Shown here one piece after another: positions 32,703 to 43,626 of a DNA stretch of 64,000 bases (the first letter of the stretch is position 1; every line of letters begins with the position of its first letter). Source of the stretch: Atherix ibis (lineage: Eukaryota; Arthropoda; Insecta; Diptera; Athericidae). The position numbers and the translations under genes are program-made. The notes under the pieces are model-generated. The model did not search any database. It was not told the DNA's origin and saw only the letters and a program-made list of their open reading frames with translations. The DNA lies in assembly GCA_958298945.1 (NCBI GenBank), contig OY282609.1, forward strand, positions 13,870,326 to 13,934,325. The letters run 5' to 3'.

Positions 32703-35559
32703 TATTACTATAATAAAAGTACGAACAGTTTTAAATTAAGCATTACTTTAATTTAACAAAAATATTAATATTATTAATGATATAATAGTAAGCCTCTGTT
32801 CTGGATTAACCGATTTTTGGGAATTTTGCTATAATAAAATTGTATTTATTATAGTTAAAATATCTACTGTGCTAATAATGCAATAATAATACAGATACTA
32901 AAACTACAGTCAACGGAAGATTTCAAAGTAAATTTTCGATTAAGAGTCACTGAAATCGTCGGTGGCATACTACATGGATCATGTCACTAAATTCTCATTT
33001 CTCCCAATACAATTTCACATACGGTTTACCAAGAATACATTTTGCCTACAATAATAATGGTTCGCGTATGATAATATCCTCTTTCGCGCTGAAATCAAAT
33101 AAATCGTATAAGGCTACTGATACTCGACTAAATGTAAATATTATAAAAATATAAAAAAAAAAATCAGAGCACCTCCACTGTACCCACACACAGTGACATA
33201 ACAAAAGTTGGATGCCCTTGCGTAATAAATATTAAAGAAGAAAAAATGGAAAATAATATCATAAACATTTATTATAAATAATAGCAGTGAATTAAAGACC
33301 ATAAGACCAGCTATATTATTACATCTTTTATAGAGGCATTAATGGCTGTTTTCTGTATTTTATTTAACTTTTGTTATGTTTTGGCTGCTGTTGGTTTTAT
33401 TTTCTTCAATATTTCATTTAAAATTGGGTGTAGATAATATAATATGAATGGTGCTGGTAAATAAGCAATACACATAAGATATTTGGAGGGATGACTCTAC
33501 CAAAGAGTAGTAGGTGGAGAGAAATAACCAAAATGGAAAAGAAAAAAAAAATATGCGAAAAAATAACACGAAATGCTAATAAAAATAACTAAGAAAAAAG
33601 GTAATAATAACCAGTGTAAAGTAATTTTTATGGTTCCCATTGCACGCATCTAGATTAAAACGAATACTCTGAAAACAATTTATAAACTAACGAGTGAATG
33701 GGGCCAAAGTTTCTTCATTAATACCTCGTTCCGTAGCTGCTCATTTTTTGGTGGTACCCAGAATTTTAGACTATTAAGGAGCTAAAAGAAGCTACCGCCA
33801 AAAACCCTAATTCCAACATCTATGTGCACAATTCTACGTACTAACAAAACCATTTTTATGGTCGCCCAGAACTCTGAGGAGAAACGGTGGCTGATAGCCA
33901 TAAAAATGGTCGTAAGTCGAAAATTTAATGTCGTCTTATGTCAATTAATCAAATTTTAATGCTTAAAAATCGCTAATTTAATTACTTACATAGCATTGCA
34001 TACTTATTCGACTATGTAGACACAAATGCCAAAAAGGAGCATTAGGTTAGTATGAATGTATGGGAGTATATATAGTCGTTAGTTAGAATGTACATACAAA
34101 AGGCAGTTAGTTAGTTGCCCGAAAGAAATAATCAACAACGCAACTTAATTCACGGCCATTTATTATCAAAGTTGACGTAAAAAGGAATTGTATACGCGAT
34201 AAACTACAAAATAAAAATACTAAATTTAATGTTGATAATATCGCATTGGTAATTTACAAAATAATAGCTAACAGCTCTTAAAAAAGCTGGCTGCGATTGA
34301 GGGGCAAGAGCCGATAGTGACTTAATATTCAAGAATTTTGAAAGGTGGTTAATTAAATTCGAATGACTTTTTATGGCTGGATTAAAAATGAAAGGACTAT
34401 AAAGATTCCGGGATGTAAGTTTCACAGACAGAAATTTCTCAACAGTGAGCTAACATGAAGCTATTATTGAGGTGTTATGGATATTAAAAGCTAAAATGTA
34501 ATTATAGGGAAATTTTTTGATGAAATTATTGAATTTGAAATAAATAAAGGATCAATTATATGATCATCTATAAGTGACTCACATTGAACACTTTACGAGA
34601 CTAAAAAATCATAAACTTAATAGAATTGAATATTATCTTAGGCTACAAAACACCCAATCAAAAGTTACACAAATAAACTAACTTTTAATTTTTGATACAG
34701 ATTTTTAAACCGTCTGATATTTGGATTCCACAAAAACATTCCAATTTATAGTTTAATTAATTGGACCTATTTTCCTAAAAAGATGTCCGTGTTATTTATT
34801 CTTTTTAAAAAAATGCTTGTAAGTGGAGCAGTTTTTAAAAGGTTTCAAATTCACTTAATTAATGCAAAATTACAATAAATGTTTTTTTTGAGAATCAAAT
34901 AAAATCCATTTTAAAGTAAAGCTTTGGTCTAACAAAATTGAATTAATATTAAGAATGTCCTTTAACTTTTTGGCAGTCCATTTCGACAAAAAAATAGTTG
35001 TTTGTAAGTGCAAGTTTTTGTTTCTCAAAAATAAATCAATACCAAAATCTCGTAAAATATCTTATCAGGGATCAAAATAAAAATAAAATTATCGACAGGA
35101 AAAAGTGTTTACAATACTTTTACTCTATTATCAAAGTACCCCTCTAACGATAATACATAAGAAAAAATATTTATAATATAATTATTTGGATCAACTTTTT
35201 TAAAAATAATTGTCAGCATTATTTATTCCCCTATCAAATTGAAGAGGACGCTACAAAGAGAAATAGGCTTGGAAGAGGAATAGATTTTTTTAAAAAAGCT
35301 CCAAACTCACTTATTATGTTAACAGTCATGTAAAATTATAATAGATTCTTTTTTTTTGAGAAATTAAATGAAATTTGAGCAGAAAATCCTTTTTTAAGAG
35401 TGCATTTTCATTTAAGGAAATTGAATTAATTTTTAAAAAATCCATTCAGATACAAAAATGGTAGTTTAGGAGTGAAATGTCAAAATAGAACTTGTTAAAT
35501 TTTATAAATTTAGTCAATTTCTCTGGTAATACCCTCAATAAACTTTAATACAGGCTGAC
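32703..35559. other. AT-rich non-coding DNA
   Basis: No gene recognised. A possible degraded Tc1-like MITE lies at 33191-33384 (listed separately). 'ccatttttatgg' (33851) and 'ccataaaaatgg' (33899) form a small inverted pair. A minus-strand 73-codon frame at 34204-34425 has no domain. Confidence 0.5.
33191..33384. repeat. Possible Tc1-like MITE remnant
   Basis: 'cagtgacataacaaaagttg' at 33191 has the look of a Tc1-type terminus (CAGTG ... CAAAAGT). The exact 14-bp complement of its inner part, 'aacttttgttatgt', lies at 33366-33379. The outer CACTG complement at the right end is not preserved, and no TA duplication is certain. Confidence 0.35.
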
Positions 35560-35574
35560 ATGGCCTTCTCTACT

Positions 35575-37579
35575 GCGTAAACTAAAGTCCGCTGCAGAGA
35601 AAGCAACGGGCTTCCGGAACTTCAAGAGGAAAGAGTGGATTCGCGAGTCAACCTGGACTCAAATAGAAGAACGAAGAAAGCTAAAAGTTCTACTCCAAAC
35701 TGCTCAAACCCGCGAGGAAAGGCACCATCTACAGACGAGGTACAACCTTGCTCAAAAGATGGTCAAACGCATGGCAAGGGATGACAAGAGGAACTACTTC
35801 AACGGAATAGCCAGCGAAGCAGAAGCCGCTGCGCATCGGAGCGACATCCGCAGTGTCTATGCATTAATTCGCAAACTATCCGGAAAAAGAACAACCTCAC
35901 TGCCACCACTTAAGGACAAAGACGGTCAAGCTCTCTCCATAGATGAAGAACAACTCGACCGCTGGAAGAAATTCTTCTCAGAATCCCTTCCAGTAGCTCC
36001 AGAATTCCATCCTCCTCCTCCAGTGATGCGCAGAAACCCACGAAGATCCATCCCAACAACACCGCCCACGATTATGGAGATCACAACAGCAGTCAACAAG
36101 CTTAAGAACAGCAAAGCACCCGGACCTGACAACCTGGCCCCAGAGGTTCTGAAGTTTGACCCGCCACTCTTGGCCTCGCTGTTGCATCCTATAATCGCAG
36201 AAGCCTGGACACAATGCCACTTCCCGGACAGCTGGAAAGAAGGAGTAATTATCACCATCCCGAAAAAAGGTGTCCTTGGCGATTGCAAAAACGGCGAGGA
36301 ATCACTCTGCTGAACACCATCCAGAAACTAATCGCATCAATCATCCTGACTCGCATCACTCCAACAGTGGAAAGTCACCTTCGCAACGAGCAGTCTAGCT
36401 TTAGACCTAACCGCTCCTGTGTTGATCACATCAGCAGCCTAAGAATGATCATTAAATAGTCGAACGAATGGAACAGCCCGCTCTATCTTCTCTTCGTTGA
36501 CTTCGAAAGAGCCTTCGACATGATTTCTCGCAACGCCATCTGGAGTACTATGGCTGAACTAGTCATCCCACAGGCCATCATCGATCTCATCCGAGAACTA
36601 TACCGTGAGGCCCCGTGTAGAGTGCGCTTCAAAAGACGAAACAGCGATCCATTCAACATCTCGAGGGGAGTCAGGCAGGGTTGCGTAATCTCGCCTATCC
36701 TCTTCATAATCGCCCTAGACCTAGTCCTTCACAAGCACCAACGATATCCAGGCTTGCGTAATCTCGCCTATCCTCTTCATAATCGCCCTATACCTAGCAC
36801 TAACAACACAAGCAGCAACGGTATCCAGTGGACACTGCGTGAGAAGCTCCACGACCTGGACTACGCCGACGACATATGCCTCATGTCCCACACCTTCAAC
36901 TGCATTCAGGAGAAACTGAATGCTCTGGCATCCAACGCCGAAGAAGTGCGGATGAGAATGCACATCAAGAAGACCAAATTGATGCGTATCGGCGCCACCT
37001 GCGAGAGGCCCTTGATGCTACACAAGTTGAAGATGTCGAAAAGTTCTGCTACCTTGGCAGCATGCTCAGCAAGGATGGTGAAACTGAAACAGATATCCAA
37101 ACGCGCATCAACATAGCCCTCAAACTTCGAATATTCCGTTCAAACGTCAAGCCAGTCCTGCTGTACGGCTGTGAAACATGGAAAGTAACCGACAGCACGA
37201 CTCGTTAGCCTCAAACATTTGTGAACAGATGCTTGAGGCATATAAGCAAGATCTTCTGGCCGAACTGGATAACGAACGATGAGCCGCTTCTGCTCACGAA
37301 GCAATACCCCTGCTAGCTGACATCAAACGCAGGAAATGGAGTTGGATTGGCCACACCTTGCGAAAACCATCTACGGACATAGCAAGGATGGCACTAGATT
37401 GGAACCCACAGAACAATCGCAGCAGAGGACAACCAAGGACCACTTGGAGAAGATCAGTCGAGCGCGAACACCAACAAATTGGCAAGTCATGGTCGAAAGT
37501 GAAAAGGCTACCCCAAGACAGAAGCAGATGGAAAGAGTTCACAGAGTCTCTAGTGCCGCTATATGGTCCCAAGGAGTGA
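35575..37579 (+). pseudogene. LINE reverse transcriptase, several breaks
   Basis: Open from about 35575 to 36313: 'KRKEWIRESTWTQIEERRK', 'LIRKLSGKRTTSLPPLKDK', 'LKNSKAPGPDNLAPEVLK' (36100), 'GVIITIPKKGVLGDCKN'. A frameshift near 36290 is followed by 'RGITLLNTIQKLIASIILTRI' (36301), a TAG near 36459, 'YLLFVDFERAFDMISRNAIW' (36487) and 'ISRGVRQGCVISPILFIIALD' (36658). The catalytic 'LDYADDICLMSH' is at 36858. A 73-bp-spaced duplication lies before it. The thumb is shortened: 'EDVEKFCYLGSMLSKDGETE' (37033) and 'VLLYGCETWK' (37157). The tail reads 'RRKWSWIGHTLRKPSTDIAR' (37331) and 'GQPRTTWRRSVERE'. Internal deletions and shifts make it nonfunctional. Confidence 0.82.
36681..36797. repeat. 73-bp-spaced direct duplication in the LINE RT
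   Basis: 'ttgcgtaatctcgcctatcc' and the following ~24 bases occur at 36681 and again at 36754, with one visible mismatch (gccctaGacc / gccctaTacc). It disrupts the sequence between the VRQGC box and YADD. Confidence 0.85.
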
Positions 37580-37668
37580 CTGTGTCTCATGACTGTGTCT
37601 CAAAATTGTACAATAACGTAGAAATGAAAAACCTGTCACATAAAAATAAAAAAATACCGAAATAAAAA

Positions 37669-40190
37669 ACTATCAGTTAGGGCTTTTGGTAAGTGAATTA
37701 AGTGCACTGATATAATAACACCTAATAACATCAATTTTGGAAGAAAATAAAAAAAACGACCAACTTACATGTAATTTTATTTACGTTTTCATTCGGTGAA
37801 TGGCGAATAGCAAATGTTGAATGGGTTTCCGTGCAACCACAGTCATTCTTGGTAGGATTTCACTAACCAGCATAGTGGCCCACTTTTAGCCCTGAGCCTG
37901 CAATACTACTTTTGATTTATAGCCTACACCGAGCACAAGATATGGTTTAATGTTATAGCAGTTTAGCTAGATTTACTGCGGTCACAAACACTATCATTTC
38001 CTGTAGTTTTCATGGGGTTTATAGCTAGAATACTAAAAAAAAAATTAACTACACTTTAGCTCCTTATCCTGTCACTACTATTATGGCTGTGGCATTTATT
38101 TTCCTATCTTAATGGCCTCTGATATTAGAAAAATTGCCTCAGATTCAATGTTCTTAGATGACCTTTTACTAAATCATAATTTTCTTATTCTAGACTATCG
38201 CCATCATCCTTTGAAGTATATACTAAATACCATACATACATGAATATATAGAATTGAAGTCCTTTCACAATGAATATTTTACAAAGTTTTCCGTTCTCAG
38301 TTCGTTTTTAGTGATTTTTAATAAGAATCACATATTTCCTGGTAATAAATTAAAAAAATATGAAAAGGAAATTGTTGGTAGTTAATAGCATGTCAAAAGG
38401 ATATTTACAGAAAAGAAATATTTTGATAGGATTTCAGACAAATTCAGTTCTGGTAACCCTAGGCCTTTTGAAAGTTTTTGCTAATAATTTACCTTTTTAT
38501 CTTGAAATTTCTACCTTGTGTCAGGATATTAATTAACTACGCAAAAATAAAACTAATAAAAATAGTCGACAAAAGGTAAAATAAACAGACATTCGGACAG
38601 AGTGAATAATAAGAGATATTTTATTTAAGAGAAGGACAGGTAAGAGTATAACATAAATAGACTAAAGTCAGCAGGTGAGCTATTCAAGGATACCCTCATT
38701 TGGATTTCTGAAATTTGGCTTCTCTGATGACAAAAACATATTTTCTTGTAGTTATTAGTAGAAGCTCTTCGTTTAGTTAAATGGACTATTACGAAATGAA
38801 TCCATCCGAATCCAACAGAATTGAAATATGACCTTTTGCCTTATGTGCCACATCACCTATAATGTAGATTACGAAGATCATCTGTCTTTGGTGCATTTAT
38901 AAACAACATTTCACAGAATAGATTGCTGCTGCGGTACAAATGCCATCAAAACAGTAATGGCAAAAATAGAAAAGTGCACTTACGCCGTATACCAGATCCC
39001 ATTTCAAATGCGATGGTATGAATTCCGTCGAGAACTGTTGGGTCGTGGAAAATAAAAACCAGCCAGCAATATATATGCCCATTCCGGAATCATTCCGATA
39101 AGATGTCTGCTGTATTTGAGTTATTTTTTTCTGTTTGTATTAGAAATGTGAGAGTGCACCGAAACTGATATTGCACTTTGTGTGCAATAATTCTTCCGGT
39201 GACAGGTATATGAAGACAAATCCCAGCAGGATATCAGTTGAAAAGTCCTTGTCCTCGGTTAGACTTTTGTTTGCCATTGTGCTCGTGCTCCGTTGTCGAA
39301 TCAATAAATTTTACCCTGTTTGTCATGTTCGGATGCTTTCTTTCCATTTTTCCTGGTGTTGGGTCTAATTTCCCCTACAGTTGACTTTTGGTCAATTGTA
39401 TAACATACGATATTACATGAATGTTCGTATATTGAGTCTTTTTGTACGAATACTAAACAAACGAAAAATAGGGAGAACATCTGACCAAGAAGAATAGTAG
39501 TTCGTTCAGTGCAAATACAGAATAGGATCTGGGCGTATAAAATGTCACTAATAATGTGATCCTTTCCGGAAAATTTATGAACTTCTCACCCGAAAATAAT
39601 ATGAAATTGGCCACTTTTATCGATGATTGAATTATTTCCTTTAACAATTTTTCGGGATTTTTGTACATTCTCATTTTGTTGTCAATTTCAAGAATTCCAT
39701 TTGACAATAAGTGAAATATTGTCTAGACGGAAATTTGTATTTTATTCAATTTATCTTTTCGGACAGTAAATATTACAGAAAATTAGTTTTTGTCTCATGT
39801 TGAGTTTTTTAGCAATCATCCTTTTTATAGAGGAAATTATTTGATATATATGAAAAATCCGAAACTGAAAATTGTTATGCTTTCGCATTTAAATATACAA
39901 AAAAGAACCTTTGAATTTTTATAAATTCCTTTTTTAAACACATCAAAAAAACCTTTAAATTTTTATAAATAATTCTTTTATATTTGAGTATTTTAAATTC
40001 CTCAAAATATTTTAAATATCTGCAATGATTATTCATGAGCTTTAATGGTAATATCTGCAAATACTTAAACAAATACAAGGGTATGCTTCGGTTCGTATTC
40101 TAAGAGTATGCTTTCTATAGACAATAAAAATACTATTTCAGTTAGTAATCAAATAAGTCGACACTTTTAATATCGTCAATAACGGAAGTA
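37669..40190. other. AT-rich non-coding DNA
   Basis: No gene or terminal repeats seen. Short open frames on both strands (for example 38897-39082, 39453-39707) lack domains. Confidence 0.5.
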
Positions 40191-40287
40191 ATTTCATTGT
40201 TTCCCGACAGAGGGCTTGTCATAGGCTCTTCGGTAAAATTTCATTGTTTCCCGACTATTTGGGCTTGTCATAGGCTCTTCGGTTAAA
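40191..40287. repeat. 47-bp direct repeat resembling mariner I subterminal sequence
   Basis: Two units begin at 40191 and 40238: 'atttcattgtttcccgac', then 'gggcttgtcataggctcttc'. The first part matches the subterminal sequence just inside the 5' TIR of mariner I ('atttcgttgtttcccaacag', 40343). They look like end fragments of the same family piled next to the insertion. Confidence 0.6.
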
Positions 40288-41061
40288 CCTAAGGTCTGCA
40301 ACCAAAAATGATACAGTGGTCATATTGGGTTGTCAAGAAAGTAATTTCGTTGTTTCCCAACAGAGAACTTAATTGTATTTTTTCATAACCAACTTCATAC
40401 TTAAGCCGCATAATCATATGTATTTTGACAGTTGATATAGCAAGGCTTGCTTGTGAAAAAATTCGATTGATTCTGCGCAGTAGTTTTTGGTTGATACCCT
40501 TTTAAATATGGAAAGTGAAAGACAGCATTTTCGGCATATTTTACTTTTTTACTATAGAGAATATAAAAATGCTATTCAAGCTAGAAAAAAATTATCCGAT
40601 GTGTATGGAGAAGATGTGTTAAGTGAGCGCCAGTACCAAAAGTGGTTTGCAAAATTTTGATTCGGCAATTTTGATCTCGAAGATGCACCGCGTTCTGTAA
40701 GGCCAGCTGAAGCTGATGAGGATACAATAAAGGCATTAATTGATGCAAACCGGCGAATAACAACTTGTGAGATCGCTGAGAGATTAAATTTATCGAATAC
40801 GACGTTTGTGATTTGCTTCTCAAACGCCAAGAAAATGATCTATTTTTGAAGCGTATCATCACTGGGAATGAGAAATAGATTGTCTACAATAATGTTAAGC
40901 ACAAAAGATCCTGGAGTAGAAAAGATGTACCGGCACAAAGCACTTCAAAAGCCAATATTCATCAAAAAAAGGTTTCTGGTATCTGTTTGGTGGGATTTCA
41001 AAGGAATCGTTTATTTTGAGCTTCTACCCAGCAACACAATGATCAATTCTGAAGTGTACTA

Positions 41062-42322
41062 CGAAGGTCATTCAACAAGTACTTAGCCTACAAAAGAAAA
41101 ACGAAAATTTTGGAAAGGTGGCAATTTATTTTTCCACATAATCTCCTTCAAGCTCGATACACTTGGCCCAGCGATGCTCTAACTTTTTTAACCCGTCCAA
41201 AAAATACATTTTCTCGAGGGAAGCAAAATAGGCCTCCGTGGCGACGACCCAAATCTATTTCCGGCGAGTGATTTTTTCAGGTTTGGAAACAAAAAGTAGT
41301 CACAGGATCCAAATCTGGAGAGTACGGTGGATGGGGCAGCAATTCGTAGCGTAATTCGACCAATTTGGCCATGGCGACGGCGGGGGAATGAGCCGGCGCG
41401 TTGTCGTGGTGGAACAGCACTTTTTTCTTCGCAAAGCGGGGCCGCTTTTTCTTCAATTCGACGTCAAATCAGCCCAATAAGTCAGCATAGTAGCGCCCCG
41501 TGATTGTTTTACTCTTCTCGAGGTAATCGATGTGGATCACACCTTGTGAATCCCAGAAAACGGTGGCCATCACCTTTCCGGCCGATCAAACAGTCTTCGC
41601 CTTCTTCGGAGCATGTTCGCCGGGTGAAGTCCACTGTGTCGACTGTTCCTTGGTCTCTGGTGTGTACCAGTGAATCCATGTTTCGTCGACGGTCACGAAA
41701 CGACGCAAGAACTCCGCTGGATTGCGCTGAAACAGCGCCAAACACGTCGCCGATGTGGTCTCACGGTTGCGCTTGTTTTCCGGTGTGAGCAAACGCGGCA
41801 CCCATCGCGCAGACAGCTTTCTCATGCCCAGTTCTTCGTGTAGAATATGATGCACCATCCCTACTGCGATGCTCACAGTCTCAGCTATCTCGTGAACCTT
41901 CAATCGACGGTCTGCCAACACGAAATCGTGGACTTTCTTAACGTTTTCCTCCGTAGCAGCCGTTTTCGGGGCACCTATGCGTGGCTCATCAAAAACCGAC
42001 GTGCGGCGACGAACAAACTCGTTGAACCAATTCTTGACGATCGCCATCAAAGGAGAAGAGTCACCATACACAGCATCCAAGCGATCTTTGATTTCGCTGC
42101 GCATTTTCCCTTCCAAAAACAAGAATCTAATCACCGAACGATATTGTTCTTTTCGTGACCGACACGCTCGCTTTCAAAGGCTCTCAAAGCAAAACTAATA
42201 AAGGGAATCGACTGAATCTTTGACAGTAGGCTACTAAAAGAATGTACTGCACGATGGTAAATATCTTTTGTGACAGCAGATCTATCGGGCGGTGAGGCTT
42301 AGTACTTGTTAAATGACCCTCG
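41062..42322 (-). mobile_element. Mariner D, same family as C, nested in mariner I
   Basis: TIRs 'cgaaggtcattcaacaag' at 41062 and the complement of 'acttgttaaatgaccctcg' ending at 42322. The TA at 41060-41061 and 42323-42324 belongs to mariner I coding sequence. Length 1261 bp. It inserted after mariner I was in place. Confidence 0.92.
41080..42150 (-). pseudogene. Mariner D transposase, inactivated
   Basis: The MEKEQ start is destroyed: a short deletion upstream of 42145 removes the ATG. Open from 42134 to 41586: 'IRFLFLEGKMRSEIKDRLDA', HTH, 'LSARWVPRLLTPENK', 'VTVDETWIHWYTPETK' (first Asp). A TGA follows at 'KKAKTV*SAGK' (41588). 'HHDNAPAHS' (second Asp) is near 41410. One base is lost after 'SPDL' (near 41310), which shifts the frame before the third Asp. 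Lesions differ from those of C. Confidence 0.87.
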
Positions 42323-42382
42323 TATCATCAGTTGGAGAAATTGAGTGATTCACTTAAAGAAAAAAGTCCTATAAATAAACTA

Positions 42383-42440
42383 TTGGGTTGTTCGGAAAGT
42401 AATTTCGTAATGAAACGAAATTACTTTCTTGACAACACAA
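42383..42440. repeat. 58-bp back-to-back TIR palindrome
   Basis: Left half 'ttgggttgttcggaaagtaa' plus 'tttcgt' and right half 'acgaaattactttcttgaca' plus 'acacaa' are inverted copies of the mariner I terminus meeting with only a few central bases. TA flanks both sides (42381-42382, 42441-42442), as for a transposed element with essentially no interior. Confidence 0.85.
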
Positions 42441-42442
42441 TA

Positions 42443-43626
42443 TCTGTCAATAGTTGGACATATCATCACCTACACGGCTCTCGTATGATGGCCCAAGCAA
42501 CCATTCGTAAATTTAAAAAACTGGCATGTTTTACTCTAAGAACATGCCCCATAACCGCTTTTGAAGCTCTTTTAAGCTTGCTACTTAGGATATTCTTAGG
42601 ATATTCCAAAATCTTTAAACTAAGCGACCTGTTTCAATATCTTAAAATTCTATCGAACCTAACAGAACTACAGAAAGCCATCTATTACTCAGACGCAATG
42701 CCAAGAAAACTTAATTTAATCCTGTCCTTCAAAATAGTTCTCACGGAGTGCTTAACTTCGAAGGAGGGGGTTTGTCACTCGAACAAGTTGGTATTGGATT
42801 GGGTATAGTCGGACCTTATTACCATCTATCTAAGGCCCTTGGTAAATCCACATCCATTTTTCAGGCAGAATTTAATTCCCGCACGGTCCTAAATAGCGGC
42901 TAGACACAACAATGCAACTTTTTAGTAGGTGCTAGGTCATGGGGGTATTGAGAGTAATGAACTAGGAGATAAACTTGCCAAAAAGGAGCAAAAACTTTAT
43001 TATGAGGGCCACCTGAAGTCCATTACAGGGTCCTGGTAACCTGGAGTTATAAACTCATACTGGAGTAACTCCCAGGGTATGAATCACTCTAAAAAATTCA
43101 TGGCCTTTTGTAAAAAAAGAGCGGCGGAGGTTCTCAAACACAACAAACCTAAGGCTACACACTGGTCATTATCTGTTAGAATATCATCTTAATAAGATGG
43201 GTAAATCTGACACAACAATCTGTCGTTTTTGATCCGAAGAGGATAAAACGTCGGAGCATCAACTGTACGATTGCAATGCCATCGCCCGCCAAGGACTTCA
43301 GCATCTTGGTTTAAGATTCCCTGATCCCTACAATATATCTGAACTATTAACTTATATAATATTGAGGTTCGCTAAAAGTCTCAATATTATTATTATCTGA
43401 GTTAGCGTTGCTCACCACAAAATACTTTATTAGTCGAGATTACGTACCTCTTGCTACCCTCCTTCTATTATTATTATTTTTATTAATTCCTTTTTTTTAC
43501 TAATTTTTAATGATTCCTACACTTTTCAACCACACAGGACTTCCACAAAAGTTCCATTATTTCAAAAGTACTCTGCTTCTTTTAGCATCAGTCTAAAAAG
43601 TAGAAAAAATAAATAAAAATTAAAAA
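42443..43626 (+). mobile_element. LINE fragment with RNase H-like end (I/LOA/R1 group)
   Basis: Reads in several frames: 'TIRKFKKLACFTLRTCPITA' (42508), 'SKEGVCHSNK' / 'GIGIVGPYYHLSKALG' (42795), 'VLGHGGIESNELGDKLAKKE' (42930, the 'GHxGIExNExxDxLAK' signature of RNase H in LINEs), 'LLEYHLNKMGKSDTTICRF' (43175) and 'EHQLYDCNAIARQGLQHLG' (43255, Cys-His tail). It ends in an A-rich tail near 43605-43626. Many stops. The RT core is absent. Confidence 0.7.

Larger units (their letters stand above)
35560..37668 (+). mobile_element. Non-LTR retrotransposon (LINE), RT to C terminus, GC-richer
   Basis: Base composition is much less AT-rich than the flanks. Coding homology starts near 35575 and ends near 37579, followed by an A-rich stretch (37640-37668). 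The 5' end, including endonuclease, is missing. No flanking duplication was recognised. RT wording ('NSKAPGPDNLAPEVLK', 'RGVRQGCVISPILF', 'LDYADDICLMSH') suits an RTE-like or related LINE; the clade is not settled. Confidence 0.85.
40508..42375 (+). pseudogene. Mariner I transposase, interrupted by mariner D
   Basis: MESERQHFRHILLFYYRE starts at 40508. A TGA replaces Arg in 'WFAKF*FGNFD' (40658). After 'AERLNLSNT' about 45 residues, including the WVPHEL region, are missing. It continues 'VCDLLLKRQENDLFLKRIIT' in another frame, shifts again, then 'VSVWWDFKGIVYFELLPSN' to 41059. After D, 'HQLEKLSDSLKEKSP' follows in register (42325-42369). The part with the second and third catalytic Asp residues is gone. 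Wording is closest to Hsmar2-like mariners. Confidence 0.8.
40325..42440 (+). mobile_element. Mariner I (composite span), split by mariner D
   Basis: 5' TIR 'ttgggttgtcaagaaagtaa' at 40325 preceded by TA. Transposase sequence runs to 41059, where mariner D (41062-42322) is inserted at a TA. It resumes at 42323 with 'tatcatcagttggagaaatt' and stops at about 42380. The span ends with a 58-bp palindrome whose right end is the complement of the 5' TIR, followed by TA (42441-42442). Confidence 0.8.

Noticed and set aside
42332..42808. 158-codon frame as a single new gene
   Set aside because: It is a chance fusion: mariner I tail, the 58-bp TIR palindrome and a LINE fragment read in one frame.
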